Positions 9,337 to 19,301 of a stretch of DNA of 64,000 bases are shown here, one piece after another. This DNA comes from a bacterium (GTDB lineage: Bacteria > Hinthialibacterota > Hinthialibacteria > OLB16): the NCBI GenBank assembly GCA_022072055.1, contig JAJVIK010000016.1, positions 1 through 64,000 of the forward strand, in the 5' to 3' direction. Made by a program: the position numbers and the translations under genes. Numbering within the stretch: position 1 is the stretch's first letter; each line of letters opens with the position of its first letter. The notes beneath the pieces are model-generated. The model was not told the origin of the DNA and ran no database searches. It saw nothing but the letters and a program-made list of their open reading frames with translations.

Positions 9337-11309
9337 ACGGCGGAAGGCGCGCTCGGCGGGGAGTCCAGGACCTCGCGGACCTTGCCGCTCAGTTCCTCGG
9401 CGGTGAACGGTTTGCCGAGAAAATGGACTCTTTGTTCGAGGACACCGGTCTTGGCGATGATGGCGTCGGTGTAGCCCGACAAAAAGAGGACCTTCGCCCC
9501 GGGGCGCAGGCGCTCGACCTCTTGGGCGAACTCCAAGCCATTCATGTCCGGCATGATCACATCGGTGACCACCAGGTCGATGGAGTCCCCTCGTTCGCGG
9601 TAGAGCCGGAGGGCCTCCTCGACCCGTCCGGCGACAAGGACCGAGTAGCCGAATTGGGTCAGCATTCGTCTCAGGATCTCGCGAATGACCTCCTCGTCCT
9701 CGACCACCAGGATGGTTTCCCGTCCTTGGAGAAGGGAGGAGTCCAAGGATTCCTTATCCACGGTGGAGGGGGGCGCCTCGACGCCGGGGAGTCGCACGCG
9801 AAAGGTGGTTCCGTCCCCAACCTTACTTTCCACGTCGATCAGGCCGGAGCTTTTCCTGATGATCTCGTGGGCCGTGCTCAACCCCAAACCGGTCCCCTTG
9901 CCGACCTCCTTGGTGGTAAAGAACGGCTCGAAAACTCTCGCCAGTGTCGCTGGGTCCATGCCGCATCCCGTGTCGCTGATCGAGAGGAGGGCGCAGGGCC
10001 CGGGCCGGTCTTCGGAGGGGAGAAAGCCGGGCGCATCCTCCATGCGCGCGGTCGCCGTGGCCAGGGTGAGCGTCCCGCCGCGTGGCATGGCGTCCCGCGC
10101 GTTGACCGCGAGGTTCATGATCACCTGTTCGACCTGACTTGGATCCGCCTCGACTCGAGGGAGATCCTCCGCGAGGTCCAGGTGGAGGCGGATATCCTCT
10201 CCGATCAGCCTGCGGAGGAGCTTCTCCATGTTGGCCACGATGACGTTGAGGTCGAGGATTTCGGGCTCGAAGACCTGTTTGCGGCTGAAGGCAAGGAGCT
10301 GTTGAGTCAGGCTCGCGGCGCGCTGCGCGGTTTCCTTCACCTGAAGGATGTCTTTGTGGGCCGGGTGGTCGCTGGGAAGCGCATCGAGGGCAAACCCGCA
10401 ATTCCCCAGGATCGCGGTGAGCAGGTTGTTGAAATCATGCGCCACTCCGCCGGCCAATCGCCCCACGGCCTCCATCTTCTGGGCCTGGAGGAATTGCCCC
10501 TCCAGGCTCTTCTTTTCGGTGATGTCCGTGACCATCAGGAGTCCGCCCACACAGCGTCCCTCTTCCCGCATCGGAGTGGTTGCCACGGTGACCCAGAGCT
10601 CGCTTCCATCCGCGCGCCTGAAACGCAGTTCGAAGACCTCGCGGCGCCCGAGCCGCTGGACCGCGAAATACTGCTCGGCTCTCTCGCGCTCTTGCTCCGA
10701 CACATGGTCGAGGGGATGGGTTCCTACCATTTCCTCCGGGGAGCGCCCGAGCATGGAGGCCATCCTGGGATTGACAAAGACGGTCCCCCCGTCGGCGTCT
10801 ATGCTCCAAATTCCATCCTCGGTGGTTTCGACAATCTGACGGTACTTCGCCTCGCTGCGACGGAGGGCCTCGAGCAGACGCCTCTCTTCACGTTTCTGTT
10901 CCGCCTCGCGGAGGGCGCGCTCCACCGCGGGGCCGAGGCGCGCCAGACGCGACTTGAGGAGATAGTCGGTCGCGCCGGAGAGCAAGGCTTTCACCGCGGA
11001 CTCTTCCCCGATGGTTCCGGACACGAACAGGAACGGAACCTCGGGACACCTCTCACGCGCAATCGCGAGCGCCGCGCCTCCGTCAAAGGACGGGAGCGAG
11101 AAATCGCTGATGATGAGGTCGAATTCCCCTCCGGCCAGGGCGGACTCGTAGCCCTCGCGCGAGTCCACCACGGTCATCCGGCAAGAAAGACCGGCTTCCT
11201 CCAGCCGAGCTTGGAGCAGCTCCGCGTCCAGGACGTTGTCCTCTAGATGGAGGATCCGAACGGAAGGGGTTCCGGAGTCCCCGGTTCGCGTGGCGGGAGG
11301 CGTCGGCAT
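9333..11309 (-). CDS. Hybrid sensor histidine kinase (REC-PAS-HisKA-HATPase-REC)
   Basis: REC motifs at both ends (ILHLEDN...; ILVVEDEEVIREIL...DVIMPDMNGLE), GGVAHDFNNLL H-box, DTGCGMDP and GKGTGLGLSTAHEI. Start set at 11309. Confidence 0.93.
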   Translation of the reverse strand: MPTPPATRTGDSGTPSVRILHLEDNVLDAELLQARLEEAGLSCRMTVVDSREGYESALAGGEFDLIISDFSLPSFDGGAALAIARERCPEVPFLFVSGTIGEESAVKALLSGATDYLLKSRLARLGPAVERALREAEQKREERRLLEALRRSEAKYRQIVETTEDGIWSIDADGGTVFVNPRMASMLGRSPEEMVGTHPLDHVSEQERERAEQYFAVQRLGRREVFELRFRRADGSELWVTVATTPMREEGRCVGGLLMVTDITEKKSLEGQFLQAQKMEAVGRLAGGVAHDFNNLLTAILGNCGFALDALPSDHPAHKDILQVKETAQRAASLTQQLLAFSRKQVFEPEILDLNVIVANMEKLLRRLIGEDIRLHLDLAEDLPRVEADPSQVEQVIMNLAVNARDAMPRGGTLTLATATARMEDAPGFLPSEDRPGPCALLSISDTGCGMDPATLARVFEPFFTTKEVGKGTGLGLSTAHEIIRKSSGLIDVESKVGDGTTFRVRLPGVEAPPSTVDKESLDSSLLQGRETILVVEDEEVIREILRRMLTQFGYSVLVAGRVEEALRLYRERGDSIDLVVTDVIMPDMNGLEFAQEVERLRPGAKVLFLSGYTDAIIAKTGVLEQRVHFLGKPFTAEELSGKVREVLDSPPSAPSAV

Positions 11310-11311
11310 CG

Positions 11312-11767
11312 TTACGCGGTCCCCGTGACGCTCCCCGGCGGGGGTTCGTTGATCAGGGCCCAGAACATGCCAAGCTCCTTGACCGAATCCACGAACTCCT
11401 GGAACTTGACCGGCTTCACCACGTAAGCATTGACCCCCTCCCGGTAGCAATCTTCAAGGTCCTTCGACTCCCTGGAGGAGGTCAGGATGACCACCGGGAT
11501 GGCCTTGAGGTTCGGGTCCGATTTCATGGCCTTGAGAACCTCCAGGCCATCAACCTTGGGCATTTTCAGGTCGAGAAGGACCACGACCGGGTTGCCCGGA
11601 ATCCTCATCGAGAAGTTTCCCCGCCGGTACAGATAGTCCAGCGCCTCGGCGCCGTCGCGGACCACGACCACCTCATTGGCCAGGTTGTGCTCGCCGAGGG
11701 CCGCGAGCGTGAGCTCCACATCCTTGGGATCATCCTCCGCCAGCAGGATTCGTCTGATTCCATTCAT
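11312..11767 (-). CDS. Response regulator (Rcp1/CheY-like receiver)
   Basis: ILLAEDDPKDVELTLAAL...VVLLDLKMPKVDGLEVLKAMKSD...VILTSS...YVVKPV. Confidence 0.95.
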   Translation of the reverse strand: MNGIRRILLAEDDPKDVELTLAALGEHNLANEVVVVRDGAEALDYLYRRGNFSMRIPGNPVVVLLDLKMPKVDGLEVLKAMKSDPNLKAIPVVILTSSRESKDLEDCYREGVNAYVVKPVKFQEFVDSVKELGMFWALINEPPPGSVTGTA

Positions 11768-13800
11768 GTTGTCGCCTCCTCGCGCATGGGTATTGAGAAG
11801 AAGAACGTTGCTCCCGCCCCCACCTCACTTTCCGCCCATACCTCGCCGCCGTGCCGTAGAATGATGCGGCGCACGTTGGCCAGGCCGATGCCGGTCCCTT
11901 CAAAATCCTCCTTTCGGTGGAGCCTTTGGAAGACCCCGAAGAGTTTGGCCTGGTACTGCTTGTCAAAGCCGACCCCATTGTCGCGCACATGGACCACGAT
12001 CTCCCCATAGCGTCCGGGTTCGGTTCCGATTTCGATTCGGGCCTGCTCGCGGGTCCGGGTGAACTTGAGCGCGTTTCCCACCAGATTCTGGAACACGAGT
12101 TTCATCAGCGCGGGATCGCACTCCACGGTGGGAAGGGGGTCGATGCGCCAAGTGATGTTACGCGCCGAGATTTCCGGGGAGAGTTCCTTAAGGACCTCTT
12201 CGAGGAGGATGCCCAACTTGACCTCGGACGTGTTGATCTCGGCGCGCGCCATCCGTGAGAAGGAGAGCAGGGCATCGATCAGATTGGCCATCTGTTTGGC
12301 GGAATCGGCAATGGTGTCCAGGTAGCGGCGGCTCTGAGGATCGAGGGTGTCCGCGATTCGTTTCTGGAGGAGTTCGACGAAACCATCGACATGCCGGAGC
12401 GGCGCGCGCAGGTCGTGCGACACGGAATACGAAAACGCTTCCAGTTCCTGGTTCGCGGCGGCGAGACGTTCGGCCCGAAGGGTTTCGAGTTCAACCCGCT
12501 TTCGGTCGGTCACATCCCGAATCACCACGGTGAGGAGCAGCCGGTCCTCCGCGATCGATTTGGAGATGGCCGCCTCGGCGGGGAACTCCGAGCCGTCCTT
12601 GCGCCGTCCGAAGACCTCTCTTCGCACCCCCATCCGCCGCGCCCCTTCGCCCGAACGAATGAATTCGGCGACATGCTTGCGGTGAATCTCGACAAACCGT
12701 TCAGGCAAGAGGATGTCGATGGGCTTTCCGAGAACCTCCTCGGGAGCATATCCGAAAAGTCGGGCCGCGCGTTCATCAAAGGAAGTGATTCGCTGCGCGG
12801 AATCGATGGTGAGAATGGCCGACTCGGCCAGATCAAGGGCATGCTCCAGGCGTTGGGCGGAAAGCTCCGCGGCCTCTCGCGCCTTGATCTGGACGGCGTC
12901 CAGTCGGTTGAGGGAGGCCGCGGTTTTGAGGGTGAGAGCGGATAGGAAAACCGCCCACACCGTGATCAGGATTCCCAATCCAAATTCGGTGCCGTAGAGG
13001 CCCTGTCGCTCCCCCAAGAGACGGGTCCACCCGATCAAGAGCGGGGCAAGGACCGCCACCGGGAGCATCACGCGCGCCATCGCGCCGCCCAGTCGCGGGC
13101 TGGAGACGATTCCCGCGAGGCCCCGGTCCGGACGCGCCGCAAGGATGCCGATTCCCAGGACCACGAAGCCGAACGAGGTGTGAACCGCCATGCCGATGAA
13201 CGGCAGCGGTTTGTAAAGGCCCGGCGCCCCGACCGTGTACCCCACGAAACCCACGAATGCGGCGAGCACCAGGAGGAGGGCGGGGGCTTGCGAACACACC
13301 CGCCAGGTTCGCGCTGGAGCATCGAGAAAAAGCAGGGCAGAGCCCGCAAGGAGGAAGCTGAAGGCGGTGTGGGGCGCCATTCGGTTCGGAATTTCCCCAT
13401 CCACCAGGTCCAAGCGATCGGTGAACAGCAGGCGGTCCAAGTGGGTTTCGAACCCGAACAGGTATCCCGTCAGGCGCTCCACAGCCACGAGGAGGACCAT
13501 GGCCACGCAGACCCGGACCGTGAGGAGCTTTGTTTCACGAGGGAGTTTTGGCGGTTTGTCGGGGAGAGAAAGCCAGAGCGCGATGCCCAAGAGGATGAAC
13601 GCCACCGCGGTCATTGGGTTCATCGCCACGGAGGCGGGGAGCACGCGCTGCAGACGGTCGATGTTCAGCCACCAACCGAAGAGGACCGAGGCGCTCAGCG
13701 TCCACAACACTGCACAGGCGAGCCCAGGCAAAATCTCCCCGTTGGAGGGTTTAGGTGGGGGGTTTTCTTTCGAGGGAACGAACGACGAGGGCGAGGTCAT
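11764..13800 (-). CDS. Membrane PAS sensor histidine kinase
   Basis: N-terminal multi-TM domain, PAS (ILTIDSAQRITSFDERAARLFGY), H-box YSVSHDLRAPLRHVDGF, HATPase DNGVGFD/GTGIGLA. Overlaps RR by ATGA. Confidence 0.93.
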   Translation of the reverse strand: MTSPSSFVPSKENPPPKPSNGEILPGLACAVLWTLSASVLFGWWLNIDRLQRVLPASVAMNPMTAVAFILLGIALWLSLPDKPPKLPRETKLLTVRVCVAMVLLVAVERLTGYLFGFETHLDRLLFTDRLDLVDGEIPNRMAPHTAFSFLLAGSALLFLDAPARTWRVCSQAPALLLVLAAFVGFVGYTVGAPGLYKPLPFIGMAVHTSFGFVVLGIGILAARPDRGLAGIVSSPRLGGAMARVMLPVAVLAPLLIGWTRLLGERQGLYGTEFGLGILITVWAVFLSALTLKTAASLNRLDAVQIKAREAAELSAQRLEHALDLAESAILTIDSAQRITSFDERAARLFGYAPEEVLGKPIDILLPERFVEIHRKHVAEFIRSGEGARRMGVRREVFGRRKDGSEFPAEAAISKSIAEDRLLLTVVIRDVTDRKRVELETLRAERLAAANQELEAFSYSVSHDLRAPLRHVDGFVELLQKRIADTLDPQSRRYLDTIADSAKQMANLIDALLSFSRMARAEINTSEVKLGILLEEVLKELSPEISARNITWRIDPLPTVECDPALMKLVFQNLVGNALKFTRTREQARIEIGTEPGRYGEIVVHVRDNGVGFDKQYQAKLFGVFQRLHRKEDFEGTGIGLANVRRIILRHGGEVWAESEVGAGATFFFSIPMREEATT

Positions 13801-13993
13801 AGTCCAAGGAAAGGAGGAAGAAAATTATGTCCTTTGGCGTAAAATAGATCATCCGTGCATTAGAAGCAAGCGAAAAACGACAAAAGCTGGATCGATGGAG
13901 ACCCGGAAGCCCATGCACAGAAGAGGCAGGTAAGTCTACCGGCGGGGAAAAGCCTACGGAAGAACTCAAGCGGGCCTTGAATCCTCCCGCCGA

Positions 13994-14016
13994 TGTTATA
14001 ACATTTGTAATAACAG
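13994..14016. promoter_or_regulatory. Candidate operator of the AbrB-like/Doc TA locus
   Basis: TGTTATAACA palindrome followed by a second ATAACA half-site (TGTTATaacatttgtaATAACA) upstream of 14045. Confidence 0.4.
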
Positions 14017-14044
14017 TCAGCGTCAAGGAAGGAGTGATTCGATC

Positions 14045-14269
14045 ATGTATTCCACCAAGGTCCGTCGCATCGGGAACTCGCTGGGGGTGATTTTGCCGGC
14101 GGAGATTTTGGCTCGGTTGAGAGTCACCGAGGGGGACCGTCTCTTCTTCACAGAGGATCAAGACGGTGCTCGGATTTCGCCTTCAGACCCAGATTTCGAA
14201 TCGGTTATGGAATCCTTTGAGGTGATGCGGAAGCAATACCGGAACGCGTTTCGAGAGCTGGCCAAGTGA
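14045..14269 (+). CDS. AbrB/MazE-type antitoxin
   Basis: MYSTKVRRIGNSLGVILPAEILARLRVTEGDRLFF. Confidence 0.9.
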   Translation: MYSTKVRRIGNSLGVILPAEILARLRVTEGDRLFFTEDQDGARISPSDPDFESVMESFEVMRKQYRNAFRELAK

Positions 14270-14315
14270 TGAGTCTTCTCCCGTTTCTCGGAAAGGGTCG
14301 CGAAAGGAGTTTGCG

Positions 14316-14711
14316 ATGCGCTGGGTGAGCGTCAACGCCGCCATCGCCATGCATGATGCGCTCCTGGCGGACCATGGGGGTCTTCCCGGAATTCGGGACC
14401 GGGGGCTTCTTGAGTCCGCCCTCGCGCGACCGAGAAACCTCATGGCCTACGGGACGCCGAGCCTTTTCGAGCTGGCCGCAAGCTACTGTGTCGGAGTGGC
14501 GTGGAACCATCCGTTTGCCGATGGAAACAAGAGGGCCGCGTTTGCGGTGGCATCGTCGTTTCTCCACGCCAACGGGCGCTGGCTGCGCGCCGCGGAGGAG
14601 GAGGCTGTGGTTGTTGTGGAAGGAGTCGCCGCCGGGGAGATCGGGGAGGAGGAGCTCACCGCCTGGTTCGAGAAGAACACCGTACCGACACCCGGTTCGG
14701 AGTCGCGCTGA
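14316..14711 (+). CDS. doc: Doc-like (Fic-fold, death-on-curing) toxin
   Basis: HPFADGNKRAAFAVASSFLHANG Fic/Doc motif; GGLPGIRDRGLLESALARP. Confidence 0.93.
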   Translation: MRWVSVNAAIAMHDALLADHGGLPGIRDRGLLESALARPRNLMAYGTPSLFELAASYCVGVAWNHPFADGNKRAAFAVASSFLHANGRWLRAAEEEAVVVVEGVAAGEIGEEELTAWFEKNTVPTPGSESR

Positions 14712-14785
14712 TTCTCGGACCAGGAGGGACTTCCAGAAGGCAACCCTTCCATTTTGCCCTTGATCGCCCACAATCAATCTTTCCG

Positions 14786-16183
14786 ATGGGCAGAGAGGGG
14801 ACAAGCAAACGTAACAACGGCCCCGCGCGGAGCGAGATGCAGCTCATTCGCGAGGCCCTGCACTGTTCCACGACCGAGGCGGTTTTCGCCACGGTGCACG
14901 TGGCGCTCACCCAGGGGATCTTTCTCACCAACTATGTCCTTGACCTGGGGGCCTCCAACTTCGAGTGCGGAGTGGTCGAATCGCTGCCGTATCTGCTCCA
15001 AGTCGCTCACCTGTTTGCCCCTTGGATGGTCCGGCGCCTGCGCGCGCGCAAGCCGGTGGCCGCGTTTTTCGCCTTCGCGCATCGACTTTCCTGGCTGGTC
15101 CTGATCCTGCTGCTGTATGTCGATTGGTCGCCGTGGTTCAAGCACGGCCTGATGATTCTGACTCTGGCCGGCTCCAACGCCTGCGCGGTGATTGCCCACA
15201 ACGCCTGGTTTTCCTGGATGACCGATCTCATCCCGGCGGCGATTCGCGGGGCCTATTATGGTCTTCGGAACGCCTACATGGGGGTCACCTCGATCGTGAC
15301 CCTGTATGTCGGCTCGCATGTGCTCAGCGTGTTCCGCGAGGCGGGGATGGGGCGCTTCGGGTACACGATCTGCTTCACCGCCGCGATCCTGTCCGCCGCG
15401 CTGGCCGCGCGGATCATCCTCCGTCAGCACGAGCCGATCCCGGATGAGGTCCCCAAGATGTCGCTCCGGGAGATGGGGCAATTCCTGCGCGCGCGCCCGC
15501 TGCTTCGGGATTACATCCGGTTCTTCGCGCTGTGGCAGTTCTCACTGGGGATCGGGGCGGCCTTTTTTGGGGTCCACATGGTCAAGGTCCTGAAGATGTC
15601 GGCGGCGGAGATGGGGCTGTTTTCCACCCTCACCAGTGTCACCGCGCTTGTGGGCAGCCGCCTGTGGGGTTCCGCGCGAGACAAACTGGGGGACCGTGTC
15701 ATCCTCATCGCCAGCGGGTTTCTGGTGTCGGTTCATGTGTGGATCTGGATGCCGGCGCGCGAGGGGTTTTTGCTTCCGGCCTGGACGGTCTGCTTTCTCG
15801 GCGGGTTTTGCTGGGCGGGTTTCAACATTGTGTCCTTCAGTTGGCCGCAAAAGCTCTGTGGCGCGGCGCACAAGCAGCAGGCCTTCGGGCTGATCGGGCT
15901 GTGCTCGGGTCCGGCCTTTGTGCTGGGATCGCTGATGGGGGGAGTGTTGACCACCTTCCTCCCGGATGTGTTGTTCCACATCGGGGATTTCGAGGTGATG
16001 CATTTCCACCTTGTGTTCGCGCTATCGGCGATTGGGCGCAACGCGGCGGTGGTGATGATCGCGCGCTGGTCGCTCAAGTATGACCACAAGAAACGAGGGG
16101 TCGGGCGTTGTGTGCGGGACTCGCTTGCTCAGATGCGTTGGAGGTCGCTGCTCAACCTGTTCCGGGCGGGACGAGTCGCGTGA
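14786..16183 (+). CDS. MFS transporter
   Basis: About 12 hydrophobic segments; start reassigned from 14501 to ATG 14786 to avoid overlap with doc. Confidence 0.85.
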   Translation: MGREGTSKRNNGPARSEMQLIREALHCSTTEAVFATVHVALTQGIFLTNYVLDLGASNFECGVVESLPYLLQVAHLFAPWMVRRLRARKPVAAFFAFAHRLSWLVLILLLYVDWSPWFKHGLMILTLAGSNACAVIAHNAWFSWMTDLIPAAIRGAYYGLRNAYMGVTSIVTLYVGSHVLSVFREAGMGRFGYTICFTAAILSAALAARIILRQHEPIPDEVPKMSLREMGQFLRARPLLRDYIRFFALWQFSLGIGAAFFGVHMVKVLKMSAAEMGLFSTLTSVTALVGSRLWGSARDKLGDRVILIASGFLVSVHVWIWMPAREGFLLPAWTVCFLGGFCWAGFNIVSFSWPQKLCGAAHKQQAFGLIGLCSGPAFVLGSLMGGVLTTFLPDVLFHIGDFEVMHFHLVFALSAIGRNAAVVMIARWSLKYDHKKRGVGRCVRDSLAQMRWRSLLNLFRAGRVA

Positions 16184-16201
16184 GGGAGGGTCGGGCCCAA
16201 G

Positions 16202-16960
16202 CTACAACCCCGAAACCGCGTAGTAGATGATGTTCACCCCCATGTCGAAGGCGTGGATGCGCTGCTGTTGGCCGCCGGGAAGGCACGGGTGCCCCTCCCA
16301 GGCGCAGCCCAGGTCGTTGCGCGTGTAAATCACCGCGGTCCGCCCATTGAGTTCCATCCCCTCGATGAACGGGTCCAGACGCTTGTCACCGCCGAGAATC
16401 TTGTCGATCTTGTTGTAGGAGGAAAACACGGGGTGGTCCATCGGGAGCGGCTCGAGGTTCCTATCGGGAAACATCAGCGCAAGCTGCCCGCGGAAGGAGC
16501 GGTCGAAGCCCACATCCTTGGCCCCGCTGCAGTTGTCGGCCAACAGAAAACCGCCATGCTCCAGGATCTCCTTCACGTTCTTGCGCCCCAAGTCGGTCAA
16601 GTCGCAGTCCCCGTGTCCGGTGATGTATAAGAAGGGGTGCTCGAAGATCTCGTCCGAATCGGCGCGGACCGAATGCTCCCCGGCGAAGGCATCGAACTGA
16701 AGGCTGTCGTTCATCTTGCGGAGCAGATTGACCTCGGAGCCGTTGAGCAGCCCCTCGGTGAGCGAGTCGGTGTTCCAGTCCCCCTTTTCGTAAATGATGC
16801 GGGTAAACACGAACTGCGCGCGCGCTTCCTGCTCCGGAGCCTTGCCGCGCGCGGCGAGCGCGGGAAGCATCGCGGCCACTCCCGCGGCCCCGAGAACTTT
16901 GAGAAAATCCCTGCGCGTCTGAATCGCGCGCTCGAGGCGCTCAGCGGTTGTCATGTCCAT
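16202..16960 (-). CDS. DUF4159-like protein with Tat signal
   Basis: Twin-arginine TRRDFLKVLGAAGVAAMLPALA; FVFTRIIYEKGDWNTDS...FLYITGHGDCDLTDLGRKNVKEILEHGGFLLADNCSG...FDRSFRGQLALMFPDRNLEPLPMDHPVF. Confidence 0.82.
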   Translation of the reverse strand: MDMTTAERLERAIQTRRDFLKVLGAAGVAAMLPALAARGKAPEQEARAQFVFTRIIYEKGDWNTDSLTEGLLNGSEVNLLRKMNDSLQFDAFAGEHSVRADSDEIFEHPFLYITGHGDCDLTDLGRKNVKEILEHGGFLLADNCSGAKDVGFDRSFRGQLALMFPDRNLEPLPMDHPVFSSYNKIDKILGGDKRLDPFIEGMELNGRTAVIYTRNDLGCAWEGHPCLPGGQQQRIHAFDMGVNIIYYAVSGL

Positions 16961-17052
16961 GGAACCTCCCCTATGCTTTCCGGGCGGACCGGGGAGGCAA
17001 CCCGGTCGCTCATCCCAATGACAGCATCCAGCTTAGCTCCGAACGAGGCGTC

Positions 17053-18072
17053 ATGCAAGCGACCCACTTCCCTCTCATCCTCACCCCGCTCCTCTTCCTT
17101 GCCGCGATGATGGGTTTGGCGGAAGGCGACAAGGGCGCGGACCCCGCGCCGGGGATCCTCTTCGACACCGACATGGGCAACGATGTCGATGACGCCCTGG
17201 CGCTCGGCCTGTTGCTCGAGGCCGAGAAACGAGGCGCGGCGCGCGCGCTGCTGGTGGTCTCCAGCAACCCCAATCCCTGGGCGGTTCCCGGCATCCGCGC
17301 GATTCTGCGCTATTACGGGCGCGAGGAGGTCCCGGTTGGGGCGTGCATGGCGGAAACCGGCCTCGCCCACGGCGGCTTCACCGAGGCCATGGCCGGAACC
17401 TCGGGCCTTCAGCCGGGAGGGGCGCCCGGCGCGGTGGCCTTGATGCGCAAGGTTCTCCACGAGCAAGGCGACAGATCCGTCCGGATTGTCCCCACCGGGT
17501 TCAGCACGAACCTCGCCGCGCTGCTCGCCTCCGCTCCCAACCACGGCGGGGATGGCATCCCGCTTTCGGGAAGGGCGCTGGTCGAGAAGAAGGTCGAGTT
17601 CCTCTCGATCATGGCCGGGAACTACCACGATCCCAATCACGCCGAGTTCAATGTGGCTCAGAATGTCCCGGCCTTCAAGCAGGTGATCGAGGAATGGCCG
17701 ACCCCAGTCTACATGAGTGGGTTCGAGATCGGCCTTCAGGTCCATTCGCGCTGGGAAGCGCTCAAGCAGGCCCTCAAACCCGAAAACCCGATTCGTGTCG
17801 GGTATGAGTTCTACTTCCGCAAGGAGCTCAAGGAGGAGAAGTGGGATCGCCCCTCCTGGGACCAGACCGCGATGCTTCAGGCGATATATCCGGAGAGTTC
17901 CCACTTCGACCTCTCCGATCCGGTCCGAATCGAAGTCAGTCCCGAGGGGAAGACCACGCTCAAGTCGGATCCGCCCAAGGACCTCCCCGCACGGCGTTTC
18001 CTTCGTTTCAGCGCCGAACGGACCGCGGAAAAGGTCGGTGTGGTTCTCGATGATTACTACCGTGAACCCTGA
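17053..18072 (+). CDS. Secreted nucleoside hydrolase (inosine-uridine preferring family)
   Basis: Signal peptide then GILFDTDMGNDVDDALALGLL (DTDxGxDxDDA motif). Confidence 0.9.
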   Translation: MQATHFPLILTPLLFLAAMMGLAEGDKGADPAPGILFDTDMGNDVDDALALGLLLEAEKRGAARALLVVSSNPNPWAVPGIRAILRYYGREEVPVGACMAETGLAHGGFTEAMAGTSGLQPGGAPGAVALMRKVLHEQGDRSVRIVPTGFSTNLAALLASAPNHGGDGIPLSGRALVEKKVEFLSIMAGNYHDPNHAEFNVAQNVPAFKQVIEEWPTPVYMSGFEIGLQVHSRWEALKQALKPENPIRVGYEFYFRKELKEEKWDRPSWDQTAMLQAIYPESSHFDLSDPVRIEVSPEGKTTLKSDPPKDLPARRFLRFSAERTAEKVGVVLDDYYREP

Positions 18073-18081
18073 GTTCCGGAA

Positions 18082-19236
18082 ATGAGCGGAGCTCCACAAG
18101 CCGATTGGGGCGAGTATCAGGCCCTGTTCTCACACCTGGAGGTCACTTGGCTCAATCACGCCGGGGTTTCGCCGATCTCCAGCCGGGTGGCCGAGGCCAT
18201 GCGCGCGCGCATCGAGGATGCGCTCCATCATGGCGCGCTGCACACCGCGGAGTGGTACTCGGCCTTTCGACGCATCAAGGCGCTGGCCGGCGTCCTCCTC
18301 GGTTGTTCCGAAAGAGACCTCTCCATCACCCCCAACACCACGCACGGCATCAACCTGATCGCCAACGGCCTGGAGTGGCGGGATGGAGATGAGATTGTCT
18401 TGTGCAATCAGGAGTACCCCGCGAATGTGTATCCTTGGTGGGCGCAACAACGCAAGGGTGTGAAGCTGGTCTGGGTCGAGCCGGACACCGAGGGCCGCTT
18501 TCCGGTCGAGGCTTACGCCGAGAAGGTCACCAAGCGCACCCGGATTGTGGCGGTTTCGCATGTCCAATTCGCCTCGGGGTGTCGTCATGACCTCGCGGCC
18601 ATGGGTCAGCTGTGCCGGGAGGCCGGGGCGAGGTTGGTGGTCGACGCCATCCAATCCTTTTCGGTGTTCCCAATCCGCTGTGAGGAGTGGGGGGTGGACG
18701 CGCTCACCACCGGCTCCCACAAGTGGCTTCTCGGACCCACGGGGATCGCCCTGTTGTATGTCTCTCCCTCTTTGCGTGAGGAAATCCATCCCGATTGGGT
18801 GGGCGCGGACTGCATGGTGGATCCGTTCAATTACCTGGACTATCGCTTTGAACCGCTGCCGGATGGGCGGCGCTTCGAGAACGCCATGCCCAACCATGCC
18901 GGGATCGCCGGGCTGGAGGCGGCGCTCAACGTGGCGACAACCTTTGGGCGCGACAAGATCGAGGCGGAGATCCGGCGCCGGACCGACACGCTCGCCGAGT
19001 TCCTACCGGGGCTGGGGTTCCGAATCCATAGCTCACGTTTGGAGGGGGAATGGTCGGGGATCCTCTCGGTCACTCATCCGAAGAGCTCACCCGAAGACCT
19101 GGCCGCTCGTCTCAAGATGGAAGGGGTTGTCGCCTCGGTGCGCGACCGGCGCCTGCGGCTGGCCCCGCATGCCTACCACACCGAGGAGCAATTTGCGGGA
19201 ATCCTCCGCGCGCTCGAAAGAGCCGCGGGTGCGTGA
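18082..19236 (+). CDS. Aminotransferase class V-fold PLP enzyme
   Basis: VSHVQFASGCRHDLAAMGQLCREAGARLVVDAIQSFSVFP...DALTTGSHKWLLGPTGIALLYVS. Confidence 0.93.
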   Translation: MSGAPQADWGEYQALFSHLEVTWLNHAGVSPISSRVAEAMRARIEDALHHGALHTAEWYSAFRRIKALAGVLLGCSERDLSITPNTTHGINLIANGLEWRDGDEIVLCNQEYPANVYPWWAQQRKGVKLVWVEPDTEGRFPVEAYAEKVTKRTRIVAVSHVQFASGCRHDLAAMGQLCREAGARLVVDAIQSFSVFPIRCEEWGVDALTTGSHKWLLGPTGIALLYVSPSLREEIHPDWVGADCMVDPFNYLDYRFEPLPDGRRFENAMPNHAGIAGLEAALNVATTFGRDKIEAEIRRRTDTLAEFLPGLGFRIHSSRLEGEWSGILSVTHPKSSPEDLAARLKMEGVVASVRDRRLRLAPHAYHTEEQFAGILRALERAAGA

Positions 19237-19238
19237 AC

Positions 19239-19267
19239 AAAAAAAAAGGAACACATGTGCGTGTTCC
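19239..19267 (-). terminator. Rho-independent terminator (minus strand)
   Basis: GGAACAC-atgtgc-GTGTTCC hairpin; the minus-strand 3' side runs into T9. Confidence 0.75.
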
Positions 19268-19301
19268 GAATGGTGTGGAGGTTGTGTTGTACTGAGGTTT
19301 T

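Noticed and set aside
8946-11246. 766-aa plus-strand ORF
   Set aside because: Antisense to creD end and the hybrid kinase, whose frames have clear conserved motifs; the ORF itself is low-complexity GC-rich shadow translation without recognisable domains.
14501-14785. N-terminal extension of the MFS ORF
   Set aside because: Overlaps doc in another frame and lacks TM character; ATG at 14786 is a better start.
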